DNA of 64,000 nucleotides from Atherinomorus stipes (GCA_023101725.1 JALJCO010009075.1:124001-188000), one strand, 5' to 3'; positions 21,931 through 33,287 are shown, numbered from the stretch's first letter. Numbers and translations: made by a program. The notes: generated by a model not told the origin, from the letters alone.

Positions 21931-22943
21931 TAGACACACGTGATGTCACTCTTGGAACACTATGGAACGCTCCATGTTCCATATTCAATCTTTAACCAAT
22001 GTTTTGGTCAAAGTGACCAATTTGTTTCGGTTTTCCCTTTCACTAATGTATACAGTACTGTAGATTGGTTGAAAACACGTCTATATTCGATTGGTAGTTT
22101 GAACCAATTATCAACCAGATTGGTAAAATTCAATCAATTCTTTGGTTGTTTTAACCAATTTTTTTAGGGCTTATTTACTAAATTCTGATACCTGCTTAGG
22201 ATTTTTTTTCTATTGTAATGTTGAATATGTAAAACCCTTTTTTTCAGAGTTTGCATTCTTTTTTCAAATGACTGTAGTTATGTCAAATGAAATCGCATCT
22301 TATTTAGAACTTGAATGTGTTGTTGAGCCTGAATTGATTAATAAACAGGACTGTGAGTAATAAGAATAAATATACAAGCCATACTCCTGCACATCCAATC
22401 CACTTACCTCTTATGACTTACTATGAGGAATTGATTAAGTGCATTATCTAAAAGGGAAATAGTTTTTATTGTGGGCAGAAAATCAATCAGTAAGAAGTAT
22501 TCAGTACTCAGTAAGGATCTACCCTCTGGAAACAATCAAAGATAGCACCCTGGCAATCACCCAGTACGAGTACCAGTATAGATAATCATGCACTTCAGGA
22601 ATTTAGCAGCATCCATCACCAGCCAGTGCTGCATATTGAGCTGTAAAACCCCTGAGTTTAAAAGCAAATGTTAGTAAAAGAAGAAGAAAAACACATTGTT
22701 CTTGGGTTATTTCGAAGGTAGAGCCCAGCTGGACTCGTCCACAGCTGTCAGCTTGTGTTGGACCGAAACGTCTGCCGCAGATGTTACCGACAACACAACA
22801 GGGGAGAGCAGAAAACAGACGTAGACTCACACAGTCACAGATGTTATACAAATGATTTCATCACTGATACAAATCACTTCTCATATGTTAAAAAAGTAAG
22901 CCATCATCACAGCTGTGAAATGGAGAACTGATCAGATCCACAC
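21931..22943. other. intronic sequence, nothing firm
   Basis: Contains repeated ttggt/accaatt words at 21990-22160 (about eight short related phrases), which may be a decayed tandem array. No exon seen. Confidence 0.4.
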
Positions 22944-23429
22944 TGAAAAAAACATACGTTGGATCAACTTACTGTAATTTTTTAGATCTAAATTTATCAG
23001 TTTTTCTCAAATTAAATTTATGATGTGGTTGAAACCTTAAATTTTGATTTACTGGAAATACATCTTTTACCTTAAGACAAAAAAAGAAATTGCAGTCATA
23101 CAAAGTAAAGTCATAACTCATAAAAAAAGAGCCTAATGTATGAGTTTGTGACTGAATAACAACAACAATAACAATAAATAAATCATGTTAGTTCGGTGTC
23201 ACACATCAGTCAGCAAACAGATACTGTATGGTGGAGAGTCTCCTTACTGTCCTTCACACTCATGGTGCAACTTTAGCATCCAAGCTGAGCAGAATTCCTC
23301 AACAACTTCTTCTGAATGTGAATATAACAAAGGCAATAAAGAACATAACGCAGATTTATAAGATAATAATCATAAAAGGTTAAATTTCTGCTGAATCTGC
23401 ATTTCCCATGAGCCTTTATGGTTCACTTT
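22944..23429. repeat. left part of a repeat interrupted by a Tc1 element
   Basis: Starts cactgaaaaaaacatacg, a common start of fish non-autonomous elements, and continues AT-rich to the Tc1 insertion at 23430. Similar AT-rich wording (ttgatttgactcaaaaacat) resumes after 24465 and runs to about 24660. Family unknown. Confidence 0.4.
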
Positions 23430-24465
23430 CACTATATTGCCAAAAGTATTGGCTCACCTGCCTTGACTCACATATGAGCTTCAGTAACATCCCATTCCTA
23501 ATCCATAGGGTTCAGTATGACATTAGTCCACCTTTGCAGCTAGAACAGCTTCAACTCTTCTGGGAGGTTGTGTTTATGGGAATTTTTGACCATTCTTCCA
23601 GAAGCACATTTGTGAGGTCACACTGATGTTGGACCAGAAGGCCTGGCTCTCAGTCTCCGCTCTGATTCATCCCAAAGGTGTTCTATGGAGTTGAGGTCAG
23701 GAGTTCCTTTCACTGGAACTACGGGGCCAAGCCCAGCCCCTGAAAAACAACCCCGCACCATAACCATCCCTCCACCAAACTTTACACTTGGCACAATGCA
23801 GGCAGACAAGTACCGTTGTCCTGGCAACCGCCAAACCCAGACTCCTCCATCAGATTGCCAGATGGAGAAGCGTAATTCATCACTCCAGAGAACGCCTCCA
23901 CTGCTCTAGAGTCCAGTGGCAGCTGCTTTCCACCACTGCATCCACGCTTTGCACTGAACTTGGTGACGTATGGATGGATGCAGCTGATCGCCATGGAAAC
24001 CCATTCCATGAAGCTCTCTGTCACTGTTCTTGAGCTGATCTGAAGGTCACACGAAGTTTGGGGGGGTGTGGGGATATACTTTGAGGAAAATGGGGGCCCT
24101 ATTCGCCCAATCCGCTTCCGCCCCCCCCCCCCCGCTTTGTCAGTTTACGTGGTCTACCACTTTGTGCCCGAGTTGCTGTCGTTCCCAAACACTTCCAGTT
24201 TCTTATAATCCAGCTGACAGTTGACCGTGGAATATTTAGGAGCGAGGAAATTCCATGACTGGATTTGTTGCACAGGTGGCATCCTATCACAGTTCCACGC
24301 TGGAATTCACTGAGCTCCTGAGAGCGACACATTCTTTCACAAATGTTTGTAAAAACAGTCTGCATGCCGAGCTGCTTCATTTATACACCTGGGGCCATGG
24401 AAGCGATTGGAACACCTGATTCCCATCATTTGGATGGGTGAGCAAATACTTTTGGCAATATAGTG
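23430..24465 (-). mobile_element. Tc1-type transposon, internally deleted
   Basis: Perfect inverted ends: cactatattgccaaaagtat at the left and its complement ending gcaatatagtg at the right. The minus strand carries transposase pieces. At the N-terminus (24099-24380) a helix-turn-helix segment ends in an SGRPRKLT linker. Then a catalytic-core part reads KFGGGMVMVRGCFSGAGLG and continues straight into PDLNSIEHLWDE, so the segment holding the second catalytic Asp is missing. A G/C homopolymer patch at 24058-24134 breaks the middle. Inactive. Confidence 0.85.
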
Positions 24466-26225
24466 TATGCTGAGTTTTAAACATAGCCACACCCACTTTG
24501 TTTATAATCAATTTACTTTGAGTGAAAGCAAACACTTATTTCAGATTAGAGAATGTGGATTTTAAGTTGATTTGACTCAAAAACATAAGATTTCATCACC
24601 AACCAAAATAATTAAGTTAAATCAATGTAAATAAGTCTCTCATATCAACTACAGCCCTTATAAACTGTAACTCTGACGATGAGAAGAGAAAACTTTAGCT
24701 ATAACAAGTGGCCCAAAACTGTAATGTGTTGTATGAATTGAACATGATAGCATTTTTTTTCCTCCTGATTCTTCTCCCTTACATTTCCTCTCAAGGGTGA
24801 CTCTTTATTTGAGACTAAATGAGCTTCCCATCTCTTTTGTTTCTGCGGGTACAATGGCACCCGCCACGATGAAAGCTTTGCTGCTTTCTCTTATCACAAA
24901 TGAACTGTCACACTGCTGGCGAATTTTATAATGATAATTTATCTCATGGTCAGGCGCGTATGAGAGTAAACAGAGAACGCGAGTTAGAGGACATGATTAA
25001 ACATCTCCTCCCCTTCGAGACCCCACTGAGGCTTTTGTGTAATGGCTTGAGGGGACACGAGTCAAGCCTTTATCTAGTTAAATGGCCACGTTTTCAATTG
25101 TTGCTGTTGTAATCATATTTGTAGGCGGTGTGTGTGAGTGTCTGTGTGTGTTTTCAGTCACAGGAGAGAAGCTCTCGGGAAGACTTATGGAGAGAAATGT
25201 CTCTTTTTCATTAGGCAAATGGAAACAGACAGAAGCAGAGAGCAGGCAAAGTTGTTGGTCCAGAGAGAGAAAGAGGAGGAGATGGAGAAATGTGAGGGTA
25301 AAAAAAAACAACAAAAAAAAAACTGAGTAAGACGAAGCTGCAATTTAAATCTCTCTCTCTCTTTTCTTTGTCACTTTTCTTCCCTTCTTTTTCTGACATC
25401 AGCAGCAGAGAAGCAGTTAAGTAAGTCAGTGGAGCAATTAATGCAGTGAGCGCAGCCTAAGTGAGCGGCCGTTCGCTGGTGTAACCCCGACATCCAGACA
25501 GGCCCACTGAATAGTGCGCACTGCAGTACAGCAGATAGGCTGCGGTCCCGGAGACCTCGGGGATTTACGAGCACCACACAGCTCCGGTGGCATGCATTTA
25601 GAATTATGGTGTTCAGGGAAAAAGGGATATTGCGATAAAATGTCCACAAGTATTCAGAGAGAAGCTGTTAACGTGTGTGATACACATTTCCAACTGATTT
25701 AGATGAATCAAAACTGGATTTAAACAAGGCTTCAACAAGCATCATATGCTGCTTTAAACAGGGTAGATAACGTTCTTCTTGCTGACGGATGCTGTTATCT
25801 CTCACTTGAGAATAATATTTCTTCTCCAGCAAACAGATGAGTGAATGGAACAGGAGCGCTTATGCACTGTAAAGAATATCTGGAAAGTTACTATTTTTCT
25901 TTTCTTTGTGCAATTTCACAGTTTTTTCCTGTATTTTATCTTTAATATGAGGGAATACCAAAGATTTCATTTAAATCTAATTTCCATTTTGAAAAGAAAA
26001 TATAGCTTTATTTGAGATAAAGGGCTGTTATGATACATTTTCAAATTTATCCTAATTTTACCTATATGTAATTTAAAAAACAATAAATAGCTAAACTCTA
26101 ATTTAATACTGGTAATGCTTCAGTTATTTCAATGTGAATATATTCATACTGTAATTATTTCCATACTTTATCCATACAATAGTAATACTGTACCTCTCAA
26201 CTTTTCTATCTAGCACTCTATCTAT
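24466..26225. other. intronic sequence, no gene
   Basis: 24466-24660 continues the repeat hosting the Tc1. The remainder shows purine-rich (25180-25320) and AT-rich (25880-26200) stretches without exon signals or repeat structure. Confidence 0.45.
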
Positions 26226-26297
26226 CTTCTTCTTCTTCTTCTTCTTCTTCTTCTTCTTCTTCTTCTTCTTCTTCTTCTTCTATCTATTTATCTATTT

Positions 26298-26371
<74 letters not shown>
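26226..26371. repeat. TTC then ATCT microsatellites
   Basis: About eighteen TTC units (26226-26281) followed after a short bridge by about eighteen ATCT units (26296-26370). Confidence 0.95.
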
Positions 26372-26372
<1 letters not shown>

Positions 26373-26959
26373 ATGGGGATCTTTTTATAGTGAGAGAATA
26401 ATCTTTCCGGAGAACAAGTGCAAAATCAGATGTCTGATGGGAACCTGTTGCTGCATTAACATCAACTTCAAGTTATAGAAGAATTATCATTCTTAAAAGT
26501 TCTTAAAAAAATTAAAACAACTCATATTAATGGCTTTGTTCCTTTGTTAAAACATTTCATCAGAAACATATTTATGTGCAATAAGTGAAATTTCCTTGAG
26601 AACATAAACAGTTATTTTCCTTTGTTTATTGCAGAAGCTAAAATAAGTCTGTCAAAAAATATTCTGTTCAATACTAATTGCTTTGCATCAAACATAACAA
26701 ATATACATTTTCTAAAAATATCTTGTTTATATTTTGTTTCATTTTTCATCTCTGCACTTGCTTTTATTATCTATTTGACAAGCATTCCTTTGGTTGATAA
26801 ACTCCCGAGTGGTAACAAAGCTCCAGCCTTTTAGATTATTGTCTTTCTTATAAGAGGGCAAAATTAACAAACATTTTGCACCAAAATAGCACTATTTTTC
26901 TATCTATTCTATCTATCTGAAAGTGTTTGTTCATGAGGAGGGTTGAAAGTGAGATGCTG
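26372..26959. other. intronic sequence, nothing recognised
   Basis: AT-rich sequence with no exon signals. Confidence 0.5.
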
Positions 26960-27150
26960 GCATTGCACTTATAGGAAGCTCACATGGACATTTTTGTCAC
27001 GATTCAACCGTTCTCAAGTCTAGAAACAGGATTTGATCCGTATTTTATGCGCCAGGTGACTGCGCCAAAAATTCGGGACAGTTATCCGAACTGAACAGCA
27101 CGAAGAAATTTGCTGCGTGATTTGCAAAGTCCTTAACAGTTAGATGCAAA
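26960..27150 (+). repeat. dispersed repeat, left part (relative at 43392-43580)
   Basis: Shares with 43392-43580 the order tttttgtcacgattc, gatttgatccgtatttt, gcgccaaaaattcggga, ttgcaaagtc. The matching right part of the same repeat lies at 28400-28548, so the copy here is split by the homopolymer block and the Tc1 relic. Confidence 0.65.
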
Positions 27151-27626
27151 GAGTGGGGTGGGGTGGAGAGGGGGAGAGGACTGAAGTTCTGCAGGTTGTA
27201 GGGGGTGGTTTTTTTTTAATTGGAAATAGAAGGAGGGGGGGAAAGAAAAAAAGGCCTTGGAAAGAAGGGGGTGGTTAAAAAAAAAAAAAGTTTTAAAAAA
27301 AAAAAAAAAAAAAAAAAAATAATAAAAAAAAAAAAAAAAAAATAATCAAAAAGCAAACCTAAAAAGTAAAAAGAAAAAGGAATAAAGGGAAGGGGGGGGG
27401 GAGGGGGGGGGGGGGGGGGGTCCGCGTTGGGTTTTGGGTTGCGTCGCCCGGGGCGGGGCGGGGCGGCCCCGGCCGGGCCGGCCCCGGGCCCCGCCCCCGG
27501 AGCCCCGGGGCCGGGGGCCCGGGGGGGGGGCCGGCGGGGCCCGGCCCCCCCCCCCTCCCCCCCCCCCCCTCCCCCCCCCCTCTCAACTCAAAAAAAAAAA
27601 AAACAAAAAAAAAAACACGCTTATTA
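27151..27626. other. homopolymer-rich block, suspected poor consensus
   Basis: Successive stretches of almost pure A, then G, then a G/C mosaic, then C, then A. Nothing in it aligns with the second copy of the surrounding repeat at 43580-43640 beyond a G run. I suspect a low-quality consensus around a real G run. Confidence 0.6.
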
Positions 27627-28395
27627 CACTGCCTGGCTAAAAAAAATATGTCGCCACCAAAAAAGGATCATACACTAATATTTTGTTGGACCGCCTTTAG
27701 CTTTGATTACGGCAGCATTCGTGGTGGCATTGTTTTTGATAAGCTTCTGCAATGTCAGCAGATTTATTTCCATCCAGTGTCGCATTAATTTTCCACCAAG
27801 ATCTTGCACTGATGATGGTAGAATCTGACCACAGCCTTCTCCAGAACATCCCATAGATTCTCAGTGGGGTTCAGGTCTGGCCATTCGGCATATTCAGGTG
27901 TCAGCTGACCTCATACTTTGACCTCATACTGTTGCTGAACCTAGACCTGAGTAACTGCAGCAACCCCAGATCATGACACTGCCCCCACAGGCTTGTACAG
28001 TCGGCACTGGGATGATGCTGCATCACTTCATCTGCCTTTCCAGTTACATTTCTTCCTCAAAGACGATGGGTCCCACTGTCCTTCCAGTGTTTAATAATGC
28101 ATCGGGCAGTTCTGAAACCATTTTTAGTAGTTTCTGCATCTCCTTAGATGTTTTCGCTGCTTGATGCTGCCAATGATTTGACCCTTCTTAGACAGGCTAA
28201 CATCTTTTCCACCAGCATGGGATGTGTCTTTCCTCATGGTTGTTTAGGAAATGAAAAACAACTCATTGCACCAGTTGGAGTTAAATAACTTGTTGCCAGC
28301 TGAAAGATATCCGCCCATGCTGTCATTATCCAATAGGAGGCTCCCACCTGTTTGCTTAGTTGAATCCAAGTGGTGACTTTTTTCTTTTTTGGCCT
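27627..28395 (-). mobile_element. Tc1-type transposon relic, relative of 9761-10655
   Basis: Starts TA then cactgcctggctaaaaaaaa and follows the 9761-10655 element through its whole length (for example gttggaccgcctttagcttt, caacccc.gatcat.acactg, gatgttttc). The right terminal repeat is lost or degraded (ends near tttttggccttttt). The transposase on the minus strand is not open. Confidence 0.75.
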
Positions 28396-28548
28396 TTTTG
28401 TTTTGCGTCTATTTGCGTCACAATGTGCTCAAAACATTTCAGAAACATTTCAGAAAACAACCATGAGATTGGTAGAGTTGTTGGACCCCTGCAGTAAGAA
28501 TCCAGATCATTCAAGTCTAGTTCATTTGGGAAAACCCATGAGACCATC
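28396..28548 (+). repeat. dispersed repeat, right part (relative at 43940-44083)
   Basis: Matches 43972-44083 (tttcagaaaacaaccatgag, gttg.cggacccctgc, tctagatcattcaagt, aaacccatgagacc). Completes the copy begun at 26960. Confidence 0.7.
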
Positions 28549-28949
28549 CCCATAACTTAGCAAACAGCAATGTAGTGGAAAAAAGATAATTAAGAGAAAA
28601 ACTCATAAAAACGTAGATTTTGGGCTTCATTTGAACATTGAGCCTTATCAGGACTCGTTTATACTGTATGAGTTTTCGCTGACGTTGGATCAGCCTGCAG
28701 TGTGATTTTCCAATTTTATTTTGAGTATGGTTCTGAACCCAGACCCCCATGGGATAATTTTGATGTACATTGATCATATTATTTTGTTCTCAACATACTC
28801 AACTATATACTGGCTCAGATTTTCAACTGCAATATTATATTAATTTAGATTTAAGATGTTTTGTTTAAGTGTTCCCTTTGTTTTTAAAAGTTTAAACTGT
28901 TTACACTTTCTCCCAGAAATGGTTCATTTGTCTTATTTCCTCTTTTCAG
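28549..28949. other. intron end before exon 28950
   Basis: AT-rich sequence ending in a pyrimidine tract and ttttcag acceptor. Confidence 0.6.
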
Positions 28950-29026
28950 CGGTGAGGGATGGGACTTTAAGTCAATGTGAGGTACCGAGAGACAGCCGCT
29001 TCCCAGAGTGCCCTGGAAAAGTCGAT
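28950..29026 (+). CDS. mgat5b: mgat5b exon: start of conserved luminal domain
   Basis: Acceptor tcttttcag, donor gtgagt. Two bases finish the codon opened in the exon ending at 13233 (giving Ala), followed by 25 codons ending in phase 0. Peptide: VRDGTLSQCEVPRDSRFPEC then PGKVD. The pattern C-(E/A)-(V/A)-P-x-D-x-(K/R)-F-P-x-C-x-G-K is conserved in vertebrate MGAT5 and MGAT5B, and the two cysteines are probably disulfide-bonded in the Golgi lumen. The short ORF here overruns both splice sites and is not the product. The next exon begins with the Trp expected after KVD/KVE. Confidence 0.9.
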
Positions 29027-30182
29027 GTGAGTTGTGGTTTACATCATCCCTGTTTACTGGTCAGTTAATGGTTTTAGGACTCATATTGATGTAAAAGTTA
29101 AGCAAAAATAGGGAGAATTTTTTTCCAGTCTTCCACATGTTCAGTTTCACTTAAACTCATTGACTGCCAGACGTTGTCGGAGCAGAGCGTTCCATATTGC
29201 CAGGATTTTTGAGCATTTTCCTTTATTTTTGGAGAGCCACAGAATACTGTGTACTATGCCTATGCAAACACTGAATCTACCAAAGGAAAGCTTAGACTCT
29301 GTTCTTTCATCAGAATAAAAACATTTGTGTCTAGCTTTTTCCGTTCTTTAGTAATCTGCAGTAGAACATGGGGTAGTTGCAGCAAAAATACCTGATTTTG
29401 ACCAAAAAGCTGAGAAAACAAGCATTCTATGCAGCAATGCGCTTCAAGTGGAAAAGTGACTTTGATGCCAATATTTTTTACTTTAGTGACGCCTCCAACA
29501 TCTGAACAGCTGTATACTTCTATGAAACAACAAAAACAACACTGAGAAAAGAGTTTTGGTGGCAAAATGATTATTCACTCGCTAAATAAGCCACAACAAG
29601 TTTGTTTCACAGCATCATGTTTAACAGAAACGTCTGTCTTTCTATCCCTCCCTCCCTCATTCATTCTATCTATCCACTGGGAAACACCCACCCACAGACA
29701 CGTCACTCAACTCCCTGCTTGACCTACTTTCAGCTGCCGCACATTGCTGCTGTAGCTCAATCTATTGATCATCTTTGATCAATCGTGTCTGTCTGCCACT
29801 GATCAGCTTTTATACAACTTCCCTCCATCGTACGCCACCTACACTGCTTTGATTACGAGCGCTTTGCCATTTTCTCTCTCCCCCGCGGGAGAATCGAGCA
29901 CACTTTCTGAAGTTATTTTGACCCAAAGTTTGACCAGAACTTAACTTCCTGGTAGTTAAAATAAAAAAAAAAAAAAAATTTTTAAAAATTAGAAAAGGAA
30001 AGAAAAAAAAAAAAAAAAAAGGGGGGGGAAGGGGAAAAAATCACAACATATGTTTTTAAACTTGTCTGACGCTGCCATCTACTGGATCGGGTGAAAATGA
30101 CCGAAACAAAGATGATCGACACTCATTTCTCTCTGACAAGCTCTGCCAGAGAGTCCTGCAGCTCCCTGATTAAAAGCCACAA
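29027..30182. other. intron with A-rich and A/G homopolymer patch
   Basis: No exon. 29957-30040 is a run of A with T, then A, then G homopolymers, similar in style to 27151-27626 and possibly poorly resolved. A tctatct patch lies near 29640-29680. Confidence 0.5.
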
Positions 30183-30392
30183 TCAACGTTTTTAGACGTG
30201 AATGGCAGCTAACGTTCGGATTTGAATTAACCTTTATAGACGTAAATGGTAGTTAACGTTCGGATTTGAATTAACGATTCTAGACGTGAATGGCAGTTAT
30301 TGCTTGGATTTTAATTAACGTTTATAGATGTAAATGGCAGTTAACGTTCAGATTTGAATAAATGTTTATAGACGTCAGTGGCAGCCAGTGAG
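30183..30392 (+). repeat. 44-bp minisatellite, about 4.7 copies
   Basis: The word gacgt(g/a)aatggcag recurs at 30195, 30239, 30283, 30327 and 30371, an exact 44-bp spacing. Each unit also holds ttaacgttcggatttgaatt with a few changes. Confidence 0.9.
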
Positions 30393-30659
30393 TTAATTAG
30401 CTTGTGTTAACCTGCAGAGATTATCTACTTTTGCTCATGATGTCACAGAGAAATAATGTCAGCTTAAGTATTGGTTCTATGAATGGACAAGTAAAGATCT
30501 TTCAGCTGGATTACTAACATTTAGCCTCTTTTTCTATCATTTCCCCACATGTAAAAACTGATGAACTGTCTGAATAACTGAATCAACTCTTATTTTTTTT
30601 TGTGTAACTAAGATTTTCTGTCATTTCAATGTGCACATTTCTTTTCTGTCATCCTCCAG
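30393..30659. other. intron end before exon 30660
   Basis: AT-rich with a good pyrimidine tract and tcctccag acceptor. Confidence 0.6.
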
Positions 30660-30839
30660 TGGATGCGAGCACGGTGGACATCAGACCCCTGCTATGCCTT
30701 TTATGGTGTTGATGGTTCAGACTGCTCCTTTCTGATCTACCTGAGTGAAGTGGAGTGGTTCTGTCCCCCGCTGGCCTGGAGGAATAACACCAGCCCCCCT
30801 ACACAGCATACACAGCAGGCAAAGTCCCCCAAGAGACAA
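30660..30839 (+). CDS. mgat5b: mgat5b exon: N-terminal luminal domain, 60 codons
   Basis: Exactly 60 codons between cctccag and gtaagg, phase 0 at both ends. Peptide starts WMRARWTSDPCYAFYGVDGS, then DCSFLIYLSEVEWFCPPLAW and a less conserved RNNTSPPTQHTQQAKSPKRQ. The choice of the B paralogue rests mainly on this exon: WMRARWTSDPCYAF and EVEWFCPPL match what I recall of MGAT5B, whereas MGAT5 (A) has different residues around these cysteines. Three cysteines and an N-N-T glycosylation sequon are visible. The region precedes the GT18 catalytic fold, which donates GlcNAc from UDP-GlcNAc in the Golgi. It joins in frame to 29026 and 36745. Confidence 0.95.
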
Positions 30840-31272
30840 GTAAGGGCAGGACTAACGAATATGAATGTCACGAACAGACAGCAGCGCAGCAAAATGCCAC
30901 TTCGGGGATGTCAGACACACTAACAGTAATAGTTCTGTTTAGAGGCACATCTGCATTGGTTGAATGCTGCCAGCAGCCTGCTGCTGTATGATCAATAAAC
31001 CCAATAATGATTATGCTCGGCCCACCACCTCAGGATAGGTGTTAACAATTCAGCTCACACACAATCTGATATCAGGTTTCCCTGCAGTACATACATAAAA
31101 TGAATTGTTTTTATAATAGTAATGGCGGAACTGTAGTCGTCTAATGAGTCCTTTTATCGCTAAAACTGAAATATTTCAACAATGTTAAACAGCACAAATG
31201 CATGATGGGAGCACGGAAATGTTGATGGTGTTTCATAGCATGAATATATATTACTAAAATCTATTGTATGTG
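30840..31272. other. intron start, nothing recognised
   Basis: Unique-looking intron. The last eight bases (tgtatgtg, 31265-31272) are the left target duplication of the following hAT element. Confidence 0.5.
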
Positions 31273-31826
31273 TAGGGATGAGCATATTGATACCCTGGAG
31301 TTGATACTTCGCTTCCAACCAGAAAAAATATCGGAATCAATACTTTTTGAGTATCGTGATACCAGTGTACAGATACAAAGCATGCAAATTTTCCACTTCT
31401 GAGAGTTTTAGGCAACGAAATTATATGAAAGCAGCCAGATTCTAGCCTATCAGATGTCGTGATGCTTTTACTGTTCGTGATGATCTTTTATTTTTTAGTG
31501 CTTTATCGCAGGTTATTGCCTTTAGTAAATTTATTTTAATACTATTACATTTTATGTTTGAACATTTTCTACTGAATGAATTTAAATAATCTTAACCTGT
31601 TCTTAAGTTATTTGATCATTGAAAGAAGTCTTTAATCTTTTTTTTGTTTAATTTACTCATCAATATAATTTATTATGATTTTAAAAGCATTTCTTTCCAA
31701 TACTTCTGTTTCACTTATATCTAATATTGCCCTTGCATTCAAGCACAATTATTGCAAACTGTAAAATCATGTGATTTTCTTTTAAGGGACAAAAAGTATG
31801 GATGTCATCTGTATCGCCCATCCCTA
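31273..31826. mobile_element. non-autonomous hAT element with split target duplication
   Basis: Begins tagggatgagcatattgata and ends gtatcgcccatcccta, with tagggatg inverted at both ends. The left flank is tgtatgtg. The right flank reads tgta at 31827-31830 and then a MITE; after that MITE the missing tgtg appears at 32154-32157, restoring tgtatgtg. No ORF of note inside; 554 bp. Confidence 0.85.
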
Positions 31827-31828
31827 TG

Positions 31829-32153
31829 TACAGTCGTCCTCAGAATTATTCATACTCCTTAATTAAAGAAATGGCTAAATTCACAGTTTGAACACTACAG
31901 AAAACACCTAATTGCAGTGATTGCTTCAAAGTGTTGCTCAACAAAATTTTACCTTTGGAGCCCCATCATGCTTGTTTACTTGTTTTATTTTTTGTGTGTT
32001 TGTTTTTAACATTTCTTTCGAACCACAATTCAAAATCAGTGTCATCATTTTCATAGAATTTTTATTTATTATTACTTTTGTCAATTTTAACTTATTTCAC
32101 TGCCTGTTTCCTTCTTTAATTGGAGGGTAGGAATGATTTTGAGGATGACTGTA
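31829..32153. mobile_element. Tc1/mariner-type MITE, full-length copy
   Basis: Ends tacagtcgtcctcagaatta and ...gaggatgactgta are inverted copies (about 25 bases, imperfect), bounded by TA on both sides. A truncated relative lies at 8571-8854. At 325 bp it has no transposase. Confidence 0.85.
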
Positions 32154-32212
32154 TGTGTTAATGACAAGCCCTGAAATATCAGGTTTTTCCATTGTGTCTT
32201 TGCCTGGTTAAA
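32154..32212. other. short spacer between repeats
   Basis: Starts with tgtg, the second half of the split hAT target duplication. Confidence 0.6.
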
Positions 32213-32430
32213 GGTGTCCATCAATGTCTACAAACTGTTGGAAATATTCTAAACCCAGCCCGTTCTCCCTTTTTGCCAGAAGTGGGTCATTTTCAGTCTC
32301 TGGATTGAGAGTTCTTTGTCAGCTGCTTTTAAAGTTTGTTTTCCTCCGCCCCCTGGGTAATGTTTTTAATGTTGTTGTACCTGAAATGTGCTATACAGAT
32401 GAACTTGCCTTGCCCAGGGAGGGTTTGCTA
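32213..32430 (+). repeat. LINE 3' tail fragment
   Basis: Ends acctgaaatgtgctatacag then atgaacttgccttgcc. The pattern 'gtgctatataaataaacttgccttgcc' is a familiar 3' end of fish non-LTR retrotransposons and recurs in variants at 37085-37146 and 43870-43935. 5'-truncated; no reverse transcriptase seen. Confidence 0.6.
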
Positions 32431-32564
32431 CACATGACCAACGAAGAAATTCAACTTCTTGTTGTAGTAGTTTTTTTTTAAACTTAATTCACAGTTTTCA
32501 CTGAATGCAGAAAAAAACTAGTGAGAAAAGAGTAATCAAAAAAACACAATTTACTGGTTTTTAC
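32431..32564. other. spacer
   Basis: Short AT-rich spacer with a T run near 32470. Confidence 0.5.
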
Positions 32565-33287
32565 CTCTGCCAAGGAGGTTATTTTTTTGGTAGCGTTGGT
32601 TGGTTTGTCTGTCTGTCTGTCCGCAACTTTACGGAAAAAGTTTTGGATGGATTGACCTGTAATTTTCACCAGTCGTGTCCCTCAGCCCAAGAACGAACCC
32701 ATTACATTTTGGTGGTGATCCGGATCATCTTCTGGATCCAGGAAACTTTTGAAGGATTCTTTATCATTTTGAGATCGGCCAAATTTTGGAATTTTTTGCA
32801 TATAACTCCATACAAATGGCCCGAGTGTTTGGTAAAAAATTACATGAAAGGATCTCAATGAGTTCTATAATGTTTTGAAAGTTGATCCGGATCCAGATAA
32901 AATTCCGGATACTTTGATCCCGAACACACAAAAAAAAGGGAGTCGTTGGAATTTTCAATGCTGAAAGGTAACAAATGAAGATACAGACATGCAACTAACA
33001 CCAAGTTGTAGCCAAGACTTTGAACTGGAAGCACGTCAACGGAATTTATGCGTCTTCAATAGTAACAGAGCTAGATCCAGAGGAAAACTGCCATTATGGA
33101 AATATGGATTTTTGGAAATAACTTTAAGTTGTAGTGATACAAGCATGATTCCAGATGCTATTGGTATGTTTTCATGGTCAAGGAATCCAATGATGTAGAT
33201 AAAATGAATACAGGAGTATAAGTTTTTGTTGTGAATCACAATATGAGGGGGACGTGAGCTGCTTGGCAGAGGTCTGCGCTCTCCGAG
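32565..33287 (+). repeat. dispersed repeat interrupted by a hAT-type insertion
   Basis: Runs from acctctgccaaggaggttat through tctgtctgtctgtccgcaac and ttttggatggattgacctg to ggtctgcgctctccgag, then is cut by the element at 33288-33933 and resumes with gtgcttttctagt at 33941. The 3' part also occurs at 5904-6046. Only short random ORFs. Class uncertain; the start and end phrases are common in animal genomes. Confidence 0.7.

Noticed and set aside
26226..26371. CRISPR-like array
   Set aside because: Simple TTC and ATCT microsatellites without spacers, in a eukaryotic genome.
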